Positions 50,901-62,882 are shown, counted from the stretch's first letter. The stretch is 64,000 bases of DNA from Ascidia mentula (GCA_947561715.1 OX387198.1:17546001-17610000), one strand, 5' to 3'. Program-made: numbers and translations. Notes: generated by a model not told the origin, from the letters alone.

Positions 50901-53900
50901 AATGTCTGTAAATAGAAACAAAAGTAATGATTATAATAACTAAAAATGGTAAATAAAACCTTAAAAATGTTTAGAGGTCAAAGTTGTGTGCAATATCAAG
51001 GAAATTAAACAAAGCAGCCCATATAACACAAAATTGCAATGTTAACGTTGTTGACTGAAATATTTGGTGAGGTGAATTTTACTTGAGATATATGGGCTAA
51101 ACTGGTATGTTGAATGTAATTAAATTTGAGCACTAACAGAATTACCTTATCCTTGTATGCAATTGATCTAAATAATTTTCCACCATTCACATTCCAGGAA
51201 CCAACACAAACTCGAACTGAATATTCCTCAGTGAATTCAAAATGGTGTTTATACGATTCAACGAGAACTTGTGATGAATCTAGAGAAAAAAATGATAACA
51301 AATGTAACAAGCAAAGTACAAACTCACTGGCGAAGAGTACGGGGGTGCAGGGGTAGCACGCACCCCCAACCTTTTCTAAATTTAATCACACAATCGTATC
51401 ATGTCCTTTTGGCTTTCGCCAGTTTAAACCGCAGCAAAGAAGAAGGCGCATTTCTTTTCTGATTACACTCATAAAAGTACTCAAAACACAGTTTCGTTTG
51501 CCTCGTATTCGCGAAAAACAATTACGCAACACAAGCGAAATTATGTTGGTGATGAATGTGAAGAAGGAAGATTTTATCGCTTGTGTAAAGAAAATCTACT
51601 GCCGAGTTTGTCGCAAAAACCACGTTTCTTCCATTTTCTGGGGCCAAAAAAAGCCCAAAAATTGCTAACATGGACGACGCTATAACTTGTATATTATGGC
51701 GTGCAAACGACCTTCTGACGATAGTATTTTGTATTCGCCATACCCCTGTTGATGTGCAAAACTCTACGCCCATGTACATACTATTATTTTGTTAGTTTGG
51801 TGTTTAATTTAATTCTATATAAAATTTGAATTCTATACTAATTACAGTAAAACTGATGATGTCCAATCAGGTCACTGCAGACATGGCGGAGATCAGAATT
51901 AGCCACATTGGACTGAAGAAGTTTGTCCATAGCTTCCTGCTTGCCCTGATCCATTAAGTTGTTTTGAATCGCTCGCGATAGAGAACGAGCTCCATCCTTA
52001 ATTTTTCCAACCTATTAATAAAAATAGCTTTTTACAGCATACACTTAATAACAAAAACATTTGGGATATTGTTTAAAATTTATACCAAAAAAACATGGCA
52101 TATTCACTGTTAAAAATTATAACTTGGTTTCATATTTTTCAAACATAAAATTTCATGAATTGTGTAAGCTGCATACAGATGGTCACTGTTTCGACCTACA
52201 AGGTCTTTTATCAGTGCAGCTGGTGTGACTATCAGACGACTTTGCTGACCAAACGGATGACGGTGATTGTATAGTGGAAGCATTGCTTGGCCATTTGTTT
52301 GGTCAAGTGGCCATCTGAATGCAGCTTACACAATTCATATTATTAGCTCCACTTTGCTTATTTAATTGTGATGTTAGTTGTCAACAATGTGGCTTAACTA
52401 AAATATTGCAATTGTGTAACAATATATAATTAATTTAGTGTTTTTCCCACTATTTTAGTTTTAGGAATGCAACATATGATGAACCTTATCTTTGCCTTCC
52501 AGTGCTGCTGTTCCTGCATAAAGACGACTAATCAAATCACCAGTTTGTTGCCAAGCTGATTTTAAAGCTTCGGTAAATCTTGAAACAAGCTGAGAAGAAG
52601 AGCATCCAAGAACCTCAAGTTGCTTGTTAACCATCTGCAATATTTACGACATATGCCAACATTTAAACCAATAAAGTTCATACAACAAGGAATTATCAAA
52701 AAAACAATAAAATTACAATATTTAAAAAGCAAATAAAAAAAAATTTAGTTTATAACTATTATCTTGTCATTTTATTGTTCCATAGTCCATACGATGTTAC
52801 GTTCAACAAACATTCTATCAAGAACAAACCCAAAATACCTTCAGTCCTACAAATGTCTGAACACTGTTGGTTCTATCCAGGCAGTCCAAACAATTGACAC
52901 GAAGAACTCCAGTTTGTTTTTTAAATTCATTTCCATCATCCACATAAAAACCACTGGACTCCAGAAAAGGCTCCAGCTGATCTACACAAATTTCATAAAA
53001 ATCCTTTGATTTTGTTTTTAAAAGTGTGTGTGTAGTGTGTGTGATGTAAATAAAAAACAAATAATTAACAAATATTACAACTATGATTTGTTAAATACAA
53101 GAAAAAGAATCAACCTAGTAATTTGTTTATATTTGCAATTTTCCCAACTCTACATTCAGCATGATAATCAAAATTCGAAAACTTCATTGTTTTTCCAACC
53201 TCACTTGACTCATGGTGACTCTGTAAAAAGTATAGCAAAGATAATGTAGATTTTTTGTTTTTGTATCTTCATTGCATCACTACACAGGCCTTCATTATTG
53301 GTGGTCCAATCACCAAGGTAATGAAGGATTTTTTGAAAAAACATATTTGTATATAATTTTTTTAGTACAACTGCCACTTAGTAACAGTATGCTTACATTA
53401 TTTTAACCAAAATCAACACAGCATTATCTATTTTTGGAGTTTTGGATGAATATCAAATGTTACCTGGAAAGCCCGACTTAAAAGTGCTTCCCCTTCCTTT
53501 GAACCAAGCAAATTTAGAAGAGTGCATGTTTCATAAAAATCTCTGACATTTTGCAAATGCCTACAACATAATAACTCCACAGTAAAATCAGTTCAGTTCA
53601 TAATTGAGTTTTGAACAAAAAAAATTAAGGATATTTCTTACTTCTCGTAAGCCTTATGAGATATATAGAATGGCATCGGAAGTTTTACTTTATGGGATCC
53701 AACATTTAGACCAGGTTGTTCCCAGTGAAGTGGAACAGATCCCCGTATCATCATGAAACTTGTACATTTGTCGCCAATGCAAACAATCTATATAAATTAA
53801 ATGTAAAGAATTATTACAATAAAAGAAAATGACATAATTAAGTCTATGAAAATAGTATTTCTTTGCAAGTTCAAAAATAACAATCATACAGAGTAGATAT

Positions 53901-56142
53901 TTTAGAATCAGACTCTTTTTGAAAAATTGTAGAAATTGATGAAGCCTTTTTAGGCAAAACATATTTTTTTGAACAAAACAGCCCTGGGTGAGTTGGGCGT
54001 ATGATAGTTGTTTCGAACCTTACATAGAAATTTATATGGTGCATGATTGACAGCTTGTTAGGGTACTTTGGTAAAAGAAGATCAAATTCGGTTTTAATAA
54101 ATTAACACAATTCAAAATCAAGTTTTGTTGCTAATCAATCTTTTTCTCAATGTTTCACCAGCAAGCAACAGGCCATTTTTACGGTGCCTCTAAAAACTTA
54201 TCATCAGCATCGCAGGCAATGTAGGCATCATAGGCATTAAGGCTAAACATTGTAGGCATTACATGATTATTTATTCAATGTCCACAATGCCTAGCCTCAA
54301 TGCATACGATGTCTACAATGCGGGCAACCCATTTGTTGTTATTTGTGCATATAGTTGTGACAAACTGAAATCAGGCAAAAAAAGAATTTCTACTTGTTCA
54401 GTTTCAACAAAGTTTGCAACATTTCCCAGGTCATCAACTCCGCGAACATTATAACGCGTTCCAACACGATCGCTGCTTAGTCTTGAAATAATGGCAGCTT
54501 GTCCCTTCAAATAGTATGACATATATTACCAATACCATGGACAAAATTATAAAACCAAAACACATTCACACAAAACAATTATTTAGAGTGAGTTTAAATG
54601 AGGTTAGTAGACAACTATCATGGGAACAACTTCATTTCAGAACATGTTTCAATTGTGAAAAACAATCAATACACTTGGCTGCAAATCAATATAATGTTAA
54701 CCAAGCTATATTGGTAACAGAGTGAATCTACTAGTATGTGGCAAATATTAATTATTTTTTTATTTTACAACATTACACATAAAAACAATTGTTCCCAATT
54801 TCATAAGCTCTGCAATTAAAGAAGACATGAGCTTATGTTAAATTTTTTGAGCATCCACCAAAATAACCTCCACAAACCTGTTGAGCTCCGACATAAATGG
54901 TACGAATATCAATTCCGCCACACATTACTTCAATGCACCATGGATTATAGGGTATTCCTCTGGATGTGAAGTAAGTTAGCAGATGTCGGTTCCTAAAAAA
55001 ATAATTTTCTCTTTAAAGTCACAATATCAATTCAAACAAAATACTTCTTGACCACATCTCCATCTAAAACAGCTCTGTAATATGTTTTAGTTGTTTGCTC
55101 ACAATAAAAAATGAATTTATTCATACCACAAAAATTGCTTTGTTTCCATTTGGTTTGCCATTACGTGAAAGGAATGAGTAATATTTACAACTTTCCCTGT
55201 AGAGGAACTTCCCACAGTAAAGTAAAATGATCCAGAACACAGTAGCCTTTTCATCTAAAAGACAAACAAAAGACATAAAAAAATACGTTTCAATGTTTTA
55301 TGTGCAATATTACAATACAACCTCAGAATATAGGCCAGACTCAACATTTCCTTCACAAAGTGATACAAAACCAATATCTGTTATTCTCAATATTTCTGTC
55401 TCCAAAATTTTGCCAACACTTCTACATCCAGTGACAATTATTAAATAGTCAACACTCTTGTCTTCTCCACCTTCACAAAATAACAAGTATATATATAACA
55501 AATTTGAAAAAAGATATGGCACATAAAAATAAAAATTTACCAGTCTTTTTAGAGATAATTCCAAGGCAGGCATAAGCATCGGTTAATTTACTACTTGTTA
55601 GCTTTATGTCTTTTGCATCCTTATTACCTAAAGAAAAAGATAATATTATACTGCAAACAATTGTATTAATTAATACCAAACATTTGCATATACAACCAAA
55701 AAAAGTTTTTGCAATACAGCTCTTCTTGCATTTTTTTTTAAATTTTGTCAAAACAAAAAGTAAGTTTGGTGCCTCTATTTTTCATTTTATAAAATCATTT
55801 CATTTAGTGCTAAAGACTACCATTTAATGAACTATACATGCAAATAAAAAGCTTTTCAGGAAGAGCTGTATCAGCATTTATGTCATATTCATATCAAAAC
55901 AAGATATACCTATATGAAATACTTTTGGAAAAACAACAAAATCAGTTAAAAAATGTTTTTAAATCCAAACTGACAAAAAAATTCATTGAATCACATAAAT
56001 TGTATTTTATAGTAAACTCACATAATATCACCAGGGATCCATGTTCCAGTAAAATGCTATTATCTTGATTTCGGCTTTCCACAAGAACTGCATTTGAATT
56101 TTGAATCTTTAAAATTTTTAAATTTCTGCTGACTGTCGACAT
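44998..56142 (-). CDS. SYNJ: Synaptojanin-type Sac1/inositol 5-phosphatase with two SH3 domains inside the 5-phosphatase
   Basis: Twenty-six exons join without a phase conflict into about 1286 residues: 56142-56022, 55627-55541, 55470-55322, 55254-55127, 54992-54878, 54504-54394, 53787-53642, 53560-53464, 53220-53115, 52981-52839, 52634-52485, 52011-51846, 51279-51146, 50905-50779, 50446-50286, 49864-49763, 49693-49602, 48913-48773, 48400-48208, 47969-47802, 47739-47590, 47466-47393, 47169-46972, 46612-46569, 45991-45573, 45336-44998. The Sac1 domain (CX5R site in [11 protein letters not shown]) removes 4- and 3-phosphates; the 5-phosphatase ([56 protein letters not shown]) removes the 5-phosphate of PI(4,5)P2. 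Together they strip the coat phosphoinositide during clathrin-vesicle uncoating. SH3 domains at about 569-624 and 627-682 split the 5-phosphatase. The tail has PxxP runs, DPF, DPW and a terminal IDLLD. The intron at 47392-47170 uses a GC donor. The 46612-46569 exon is the least certain. Confidence 0.93.
49763..50905 (-). other. Exons encoding the two SH3 domains within synaptojanin
   Basis: Exon 50905-50779 begins with phosphatase sequence (TLKDWLIY) and then opens SH3-1 ([21 protein letters not shown]). Exon 50446-50286 finishes it ([18 protein letters not shown]) and starts SH3-2 ([15 protein letters not shown]). Exon 49864-49763 finishes SH3-2 ([16 protein letters not shown]). The next exon resumes the phosphatase ([14 protein letters not shown]). 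SH3-1 keeps the usual ligand-groove aromatics. SH3-2 has His for the first Tyr of ALYDY and Phe for the last groove Tyr, so its binding may be altered. Phases (0, 1, 0, 0) run straight through. Confidence 0.9.
52159..52359. mobile_element. Second copy of the hairpin element, in a synaptojanin intron
   Basis: It lies in the intron 52484-52012 and is related to 32483-32690 in the opposite orientation. Shared parts are TGTGTAAGCTGCA ends, CACTGTTTCGACCTA, ATCAGTGCAGCTGGTGTG and the one-sided tail ending ATTAGCTCCACTTTGCTT. Here only about 27 bp at the ends pair, and the inside of the right arm is different. Confidence 0.75.
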
Positions 56143-56313
56143 TCCAAATCCCTAAAGTAAATTTGCATCAAAAGCCCACAGACGCTACATAAAACCTGTT
56201 TGAAATTTAATATAAAATGAACTAAATTTTCTAAATTAAAATTTCTGCAATAAAAACCATCATAACACATTTGGTAAACTGAACGAACATCACCATTCAC
56301 CGGGTCACCAGAT

Positions 56314-56951
56314 GACTTCTGTCATTTCGGCGAAATATTTTTTTTATCAACGAAATATATTTCACGCATGACTGAACACAACTCTAACGGATTTACCATA
56401 AACATAACACAAGTATATGCCCAAGTTAGAACAAAATGACCATTCAAAAACGTCAATGTAACTTTGGCACCCCTCCGTGATCAATTCTTACTGTTTTTTT
56501 AACAAAATATGTCTATGTCGTCACAGACGGTGACCTGCAGTTAACTTTATTTCGCTGGGAAATTTGAAAATTGTTGGGATTTTATCTTATACCGCGTTCA
56601 TCTGCCTGCTCTATGCAAGCTCTGTGCAAAATTTAAAAAAATCCTACGGCCCGGAAAGGTTTAAAATGTTCGCCTATATCAAGCGACTTCGCCACTTATG
56701 TCTCGTGTAAGTTCGCATCCAAATTCATCCAAAGTATTTCTGCCTCAGTATATACATTTTGTCAAAAAAAATAGTCTGAATTGATCACGAAGGGGTGCCA
56801 AAGTTACATTGATGTTTTTGAATGGTCATTATGTTCTGATTAGTGCATATACTTGTGTTTTGTTTTTGGTAAATCCGTTGAAGTTGTGTTCAGTCATGCG
56901 TGAAATATATTTCGTTGATATAAAAAAAATTTCGCCGAAATGACAGAAGTA
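56314..56951. mobile_element. Long inverted-repeat element with about 174-bp arms
   Basis: The arms 56314-56487 and 56778-56951 are inverted copies with scattered differences. They begin GACTTCTGTCATTTCGGCGA and end at the TGATCAATTC/GAATTGATCA join. The 290-bp centre is non-coding. It directly abuts the next element. Confidence 0.8.
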
Positions 56952-57820
56952 AGGGATGTTAGTTGACAAAAAAAAAACCGCCAGTTAACAAAACTTTGAA
57001 CGCGGGTTACTCGGCCACCTTACGAGGTAGCGGCACGATTTTTTCACACGATACAGTAGCAACATTTATCGGCGAAAGTACGTGACGCGCATACATATGG
57101 CTTGACGGCTTAAAAGAGCGGCGGGCGACGGTCGGGTTGGAGTAAGTAATCGTTGAATTTAGCATAGAATCTCCGACTGAATTGATTCAACTTTGATTTC
57201 ATTCGATAGTGGTATGGTATGATGTTGTTTGTGCAAAAGAAAAGCTCGGAACTCGGTTTGTAGCAACATTTATCGGCGAAAGTATGCACCGGAGCACCCC
57301 TAAACCGTGTTTACAATGGGGGGTGTAGGGTTGAAGTGTATTCGGCTCGTACAGCGGCAGCTCAATGTGTTTTTAGACATGTTTAATATTTTTGGAAAGC
57401 TTGATTTTTGAGCTTTCGTATGGTTGTAAATTGAAACTTGGGCTATAACGATCAAAAAGTTATTAAGGAAAAATCAATATTTTTTCATGTTTAAAAAATA
57501 TAAATTCATTTTTCTGCACAATTAAAGCCCAATTGAATTTTTCAAATGTTTTGATATCGTTTGAACGGGTTTATTAGCGCGTAGAATGTTATGCTTTAAA
57601 ATTTAGCGAAGCGAATCTTGTTTTCGCGACTTATGTCATAATACGCATATGAAATTAATAACCCAATATGAATATATTTTTTTTTAATAAATTTGGTATC
57701 GTTGGAAGGTCAGCCTATGATCTGTATTGTGTGAAAAAATCATGCCGCTACCTCATAAGGTGGCCGAGTAACCCGCGTTCAAAGTTTTGTTAACTGGCGT
57801 TTTTTTTTGTCAACTGACCT
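56951..57820. mobile_element. Second inverted-repeat element with about 95-bp arms
   Basis: The arms 56958-57056 and 57722-57818 share TTAGTTGACAAAAA, GCCAGTTAACAAAACTTTGA, ACGCGGGTTACTCGGCCACC and GTAGCGGCA in inverted order. Inside, GTAGCAACATTTATCGGCGA plus AAGTA occurs twice as a direct repeat (57056-57080 and 57260-57284). A decayed piece of the right arm may lie at 59925-59985, in the first UBE2R intron. Confidence 0.8.
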
Positions 57821-57829
57821 CCCTCTGGT

Positions 57830-58066
57830 CACCGGGTCACATAGATTTTTCCAAACTTGATCCACATAGGCCTATAAGCCTATGTAACATGGAAATCTTG
57901 GCGAATATTAACGCTAGGATTTTGTGCAGTATTTCAAGTTAAAATTTATGAACAAAAATAACAGGTGGTGGCCCTGTTCAAACCTAATGATTAAAATTCG
58001 CACAGATTTCTGTTTTACACTGACTTATACGTGGAACAAGTTTGGAAAAAACTTTGTGACCCGGTG
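57830..58066. repeat. Third inverted repeat, about 42-bp arms
   Basis: The arms 57830-57870 (CACCGGGTCACATAGATTTT...) and 58025-58066 (read backwards, CACCGGGTCACAAAGTTTTT...) continue as TTCCAAACTTG and TCCAC blocks. CACCGGGTCAC also occurs at 56298-56308 in direct orientation, on the far side of the two elements above. Confidence 0.7.
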
Positions 58067-58368
58067 TAGTAGTTTTTTTTTAGTTTTTTTGTTTTCGGGC
58101 GCGTTAAATTACAAGACTGCAAAAAGATCCCACATTTGCACTGGATATGGAGTATACAATTGGGTGCCGTGCATCGAGTACCATTATAGTCGTGGTGGGT
58201 GAGCCACAGGCCGCAGTTACATAGCTGGTAAAGACGGTCACAGCGACACATGTACGTTTTTCGGCAGCACTTATTGTTTTTTTGTGCGTCTGGGGAACTA
58301 CTCTTCTTACGTTTTTTTGGTTTTAAAGACCTTGCATTTGATTGAAGTTGGTGGGATATCTTGTTTCT
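58015..58368 (-). other. Cysteine-rich open reading frame, unassigned
   Basis: An open frame of about 117 codons on the minus strand with a basic stretch (KPKKRKKSSSPD) and then many Cys/His residues (CCRKTYMCRCDRLYQLCNCG, GTRCTAPNC, HIQCKCG). The pattern suggests a zinc-binding module next to a nuclear localisation signal. I do not recognise the family. Overlap with the 58025-58066 repeat arm and its place in the repeat cluster suggest a transposon-derived sequence rather than a host gene. The strand just upstream (about 58440-58590) has an acidic open frame, also unassigned. Confidence 0.35.
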
Positions 58369-59317
58369 TCATTGTGGTGACTTCAGATGAGTGTTCTACG
58401 GAAATTGGTTTGGGTATTAAACATGGTGTGGTCTCTGATGTGAGAGGGGTAGAGTCAGATGTATAAAATCGGATGAAGAGGGGTAATCTGTTGTAGTGAA
58501 GGCTTCTTCTTCGGATTCTTGTCTTGTTGGGGGTTCTTCTTTGTTGTCGACTTTGTCTGACTCGGTCAGGTCTTCTGTGGAGGGTTATTTTTAAGGGCTG
58601 ATTGCTTCATCATAAGGCCCTTTTTTGCCGTTGCTAATTTTATATTGGTCTTAGAGTCGCCAACCCCGGGACACTGGCGCATAGCGGCTATATAACGTTT
58701 CTGTGATTGTGGTATAATTATTCATGAGAGAAAAAAAAACTTGACAACCGAAGTTATCGTGATATAATAGTTAAAAAAAAATACAGTTGCAATAAAAAAA
58801 ATACAGCAAATTCAATATATTAATTAAAAAAATTAGTTTCGTTAATACATAATTGTTTTTAAAAAAGAGGTACCCAATCCGTTATACCGGAAATAAGGCG
58901 GAAAGTTCCGGTAAAAGCTCAACATGATAGAATTCAGTAAACTTTATTGTGATACCAAATTTTGTTGAATTCGTAAAGTTTGCAATTATTTTGTAAACAA
59001 AAATATTTCATATTTCGTGTTGTCTTTTATCACAAAAATAAAAATATTTCGTGTTGTCTTTTATCACAAAATAAAATTTCCGTCCTTTACGGTATCCTTA
59101 AAAGATTTTTTCTATACTTACCTTTGTTGTCAAATTACCAACTGAACTGTTCTTCCTAGTAATCGTCACCTGAAAGAAAGCTACTTGTTTATATTACTGC
59201 GTATGATCATGATGTTGAAAAGCGTTTTTACTTTTTATCGGCCTTTGTATATTTAGTGTAAAAGTAAACACTAGATATTTATAAACGTTTTAAACTGTCT
59301 TCGCCATTTTTAGAACC

Positions 59318-62300
59318 ATGACCAATAGTAGTGCAACTAAAATTTTACAAAGCGAATTTAAAAAGCTGCAACAACAACCTGTGGAAGGATTTACAATTGG
59401 ACTTGTCGAAGACAGTGATATCTTTCAATGGAAAGTAGCTTTATATGGCCCTCCAGATACACTTTATGCTGGAGGATACTTTAGGGTATGTTTTTTTTTT
59501 ATCTTGTTGAACAGAAATTATTGACAACAAACACAGCTAGTAATTCATAATGTTTGCAATATTCTTTGATCCTTATTTGCAGTGGTGGCATATTAATTTC
59601 GATCAGTTAATCAGTGGTTCGTTATGTGTCTCTGTTATAAACCTCTGTTTGTCGCATTCATTCATAATGTCTGAAGATGAATCTGCCCAATTTCAAACCC
59701 ACTGTCAGGCTTCATGTGCATAACAATTATACCATGGACCTAAGTACAGAGTTTTTAAGGCATCTTGCAAGTCACTAACATCAAAGGGAAGTTAGTTAAA
59801 GTAAAGTCCAAGCACATAAGGGCATAGTGTTAATATTCAGGTAATTTGACAGGGCAACCCCTAATATTTCAAATTATGTTTTGTATCATTCAAACTCAGG
59901 GCAGTCAAAATCAAGTCACTTCCTCATAAGATGGCCAAGTTACCGAAAGTAGCATAAACTGGTGATTTTTTTGTTAACTGGTGCTTAAATGTCAACATTC
60001 GCAGAAATTGCACAGGTTAAATGCATAATGCACCTTTATCTTTCTCTCGACTAGATTCTGTCAATAATGTTTGGTTGGAAATGATTATATTTGCACAAAA
60101 ATTGTTGTGTCGGATTGTAACAACAAGTGAGTTGTAACATTGATATACTGGTGACATGCCAACTCCTTGGATGATACACACACAAAATGTTGACCTAGTT
60201 TTATATAAGTTCGCTTACGTAGTTTGCTAATTTGTTGGCTAACCCACAGTATAACATCCAACTGGCCAGTTACTTTGTCAGTTTCCTTATACACTGATTT
60301 TGTTTGTTTATTGTTAACACATACCTGATAATGTTATAATAACAGATTATGGCTTATATACCCATGCACCTATCCTATGAAAAAAAAAAACTAGGTTTCT
60401 ATAATTTTTCGTTGTGTAATAAAAAAATTATAGTTTCAAAACAGAAAAACATTGAGTCTTGTGTATCTTTTTTCATTGAGCACAATTTCATTCGTTAGAT
60501 TCCCTATTTAAAAATCTGGATATGCCTGTTGACACAAATATGCAAAATCGTAGGCAATGCCACTGTCGGACAAAAAGTGGTACTATGACAGAATAACAGT
60601 GTTGTGTTGCATAATCAGCTAATTTGCTCGGTTTTTCTCGGCGGTCTTTGCCAGCCTTAAAATTCAATTAACCTACTTCCATCTTTTGCTGTGAGATGAC
60701 AAAACGACATTGCTAAATTGATGATATGTCTTTGTCGTGTTTTTAAAAGTTAATGTATCACATTAGCGAACATAAATGCTGTAACAACAAGAACACCCTG
60801 TCCCAGTAACTGTTTTATTATTGCAACTAAATAAATATGTTGAAACTGCTGTCATCTGTCTGTGCAGCTCAAATTAACATCAAAATTCGTTTGTTGCACT
60901 TGTTCACTTGTTGTCCCTGTTTAATGCAAAACTATACTAAGCCAGTTCTACAATGTTTTCCATTCCTACGCATAAGGCTTGCTGCCGGCACTCGCACGAC
61001 CAAAGCGCCTTCTATGACGTCACACAACAATAATTTCGCTTTCACATGATTTCATTCGCAGCAGTAAAAAGGGACTTTGATAAGCTGTATCTCAGAAACC
61101 AGTCGCCATATTAAGCTACTTCTTTTGCCAAAAATGTTTTAAAGTTATGAACGTCTCTTAGTTTAATTATTAACATGTTTTATTTTTCCTTGTCATAAGC
61201 ACTTTAAGTGCAACTTACAATATCCCATGGCAAAACTATGTCTGCCTTGAACAAACATTAATGTTTGATCTTTTTGTGAAAGTTCAGATTCTGTGACCTT
61301 TCGCAAACCTAGATATATACAGTTTTGTTGACAAGCATACCAATAAACCCTATTAATAAAGCAAATATGGAAAAACATTATCTCAGGTAAAACTACATGC
61401 TGTTTTCAAAAAGGTTCAGTTGAGAATTTTCATGTCATAAGCGATGTTTTTAAACAAGTTCTGCTCACAATGTATAAATTCTATGGTAAATATAAACAAC
61501 ACCGAAAAAGTTTGATGCTATTTTGTTCTGCTTATTAAAAATCAAGTCAGTGGTTATTCTTTGAATGCGAACTTGCTTGTTGAATTACCATTATAATTTA
61601 TAAAACTGCTATAAAAAGTTACTTTGGTGGTGATACTATTTTGTTTTACTCAATTATTTGAGTTATTGTTATGCCTTATTCCCAACTATATGTAAAGTTT
61701 ATTACACCACATAACTTTGCATTTCGAAACTTGATTTTATGTGTTTAGGCAATCATGAAATTTCCCAATGACTATCCTTACTCACCTCCAACATTTCGAT
61801 TTCTATCCAAAATGTTTCATTCAAACATCTATGAGGTATGGAAAAATTACCATTTTATTGTGTATCTAAATTTGTCATCAACTTCTATTCAGAATGGTGA
61901 AGTGTGTATATCAATATTGCATTCCCCTATCAATGATCCTCAAAGTGGAGAACTGCCTTCAGAAAGATGGAATCCAACCCAGAGTGTCCGGTATGACCAC
62001 AGCATGATGTATCACACACATGTTGTTTGTGAATGAATTTGTTTTGTGTTTAGAACAATTCTACTTAGTGTGATTTCCCTTCTGAATGAACCGAATACTT
62101 TCTCTCCTGCAAATGTTGATGCTTCAGTTATGTACAGGAGATGGAAAGAATCCAGGGGATTGGACAAAGAGTATGAGAACATCATACGGTGTGTTTTTTT
62201 TTAATTTTTATAAATTTTAAAGCGTTTTGTTTGTGTTTTGGTTACTTTTCCAAAATTAACCAGTTTGTGGTTGGGTTATAATGTAAAAAGCTACAGTTTA

Positions 62301-62882
62301 CAAGTTATTTCAAAATGTTAATGACATTACATGCCAACAGATATATATGCACAAAAAATAATCTTTTTTAGCATTTGGTTAAATATAATGCCCTATTTTA
62401 TAATTGTATGTGTTAATCCATACAACTCCTGGACATTTAGACACTTTTTGCCTCCCTGACACAATTTTCACAATCCCGAATGCATGGCAAAGTATTGTAG
62501 CATAAACTAATTAATAATTTGGTGGCCAACATCGTCCAACTTAACCCCTGTGATTGAGTAACCGTCCTTTTCATTACTGTGTGAAGATAAGGTTACAATA
62601 TTAGTCTGTTTACACACAAACTTATATGTTAGCAAACAAGTTGAAGATTCACGAAAAGATGCTGAAAAAGATGGAGTCGTCGTCCCAACTACAGTGTCAG
62701 AGTACTGCATCAAGACCAGGCTGCCCAGCAAGGACTCAAATGCCTCGAACGACATAACGGACATATTTTTTGAAGATGATGATGACGATTATGGATTGAA
62801 TGCCGACTATGAAGATGATGACGATGAAGATGAAACAGAAGATTATGGTGATGATGACAGTGGAGCGCATGATGAAATATAA
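59318..62882 (+). CDS. UBE2R: Ubiquitin-conjugating enzyme E2 R (CDC34) with acidic tail
   Basis: Five exons (59318-59485, 61749-61835, 61893-61990, 62054-62188, 62633-62882) encode about 245 residues; human CDC34 has 236. The UBC fold is clear: [55 protein letters not shown], the active cysteine in [10 protein letters not shown], and the CDC34-specific acidic insertion [20 protein letters not shown]. It continues through [20 protein letters not shown] and [17 protein letters not shown]. The tail is almost wholly Asp/Glu ([20 protein letters not shown]...), the segment that docks on the basic canyon of CUL1 in SCF ligases. The enzyme builds K48-linked chains, for instance on CDK inhibitors. 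Exon 1 is followed by a 2.26-kb intron, long for this window. Confidence 0.97.
59486..61748. other. First intron of UBE2R
   Basis: This 2.26-kb intron contains no supported exon. Near 59925-59985 a sequence (CCTCATAAGATGGCCAAGTTA ... TTTTTTTGTTAACTGGTG) resembles a decayed end of the inverted-repeat element at 56951-57820. Other open frames (60085-60294, 60837-61049) appear to be chance. Confidence 0.55.

Larger units (their letters stand above)
56143..59317. other. Head-to-head spacer between synaptojanin and UBE2R, filled with inverted repeats
   Basis: Of these 3.2 kb, 56298-58066 is almost entirely inverted-repeat elements, listed separately. A cysteine-rich open frame lies at 58015-58368. 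The rest is AT-rich with no exon. Promoters of both genes must lie near the two edges; the synaptojanin start is only about 155 bp from the first repeat. Confidence 0.55.

Noticed and set aside
49763-50905. SH3 exons as a separate gene nested in a synaptojanin intron
   Set aside because: The exon that opens SH3-1 also carries the phosphatase sequence TLKDWL. The phases before, within and after the SH3 segment fit one continuous frame on one strand.
44998-56142. OCRL/INPP5B or SHIP identity for the 5-phosphatase gene
   Set aside because: A full Sac1 domain with CLDCLDRTN precedes the 5-phosphatase and a proline-rich tail follows, which is the synaptojanin order. There is no ASH, RhoGAP or SH2 sequence.
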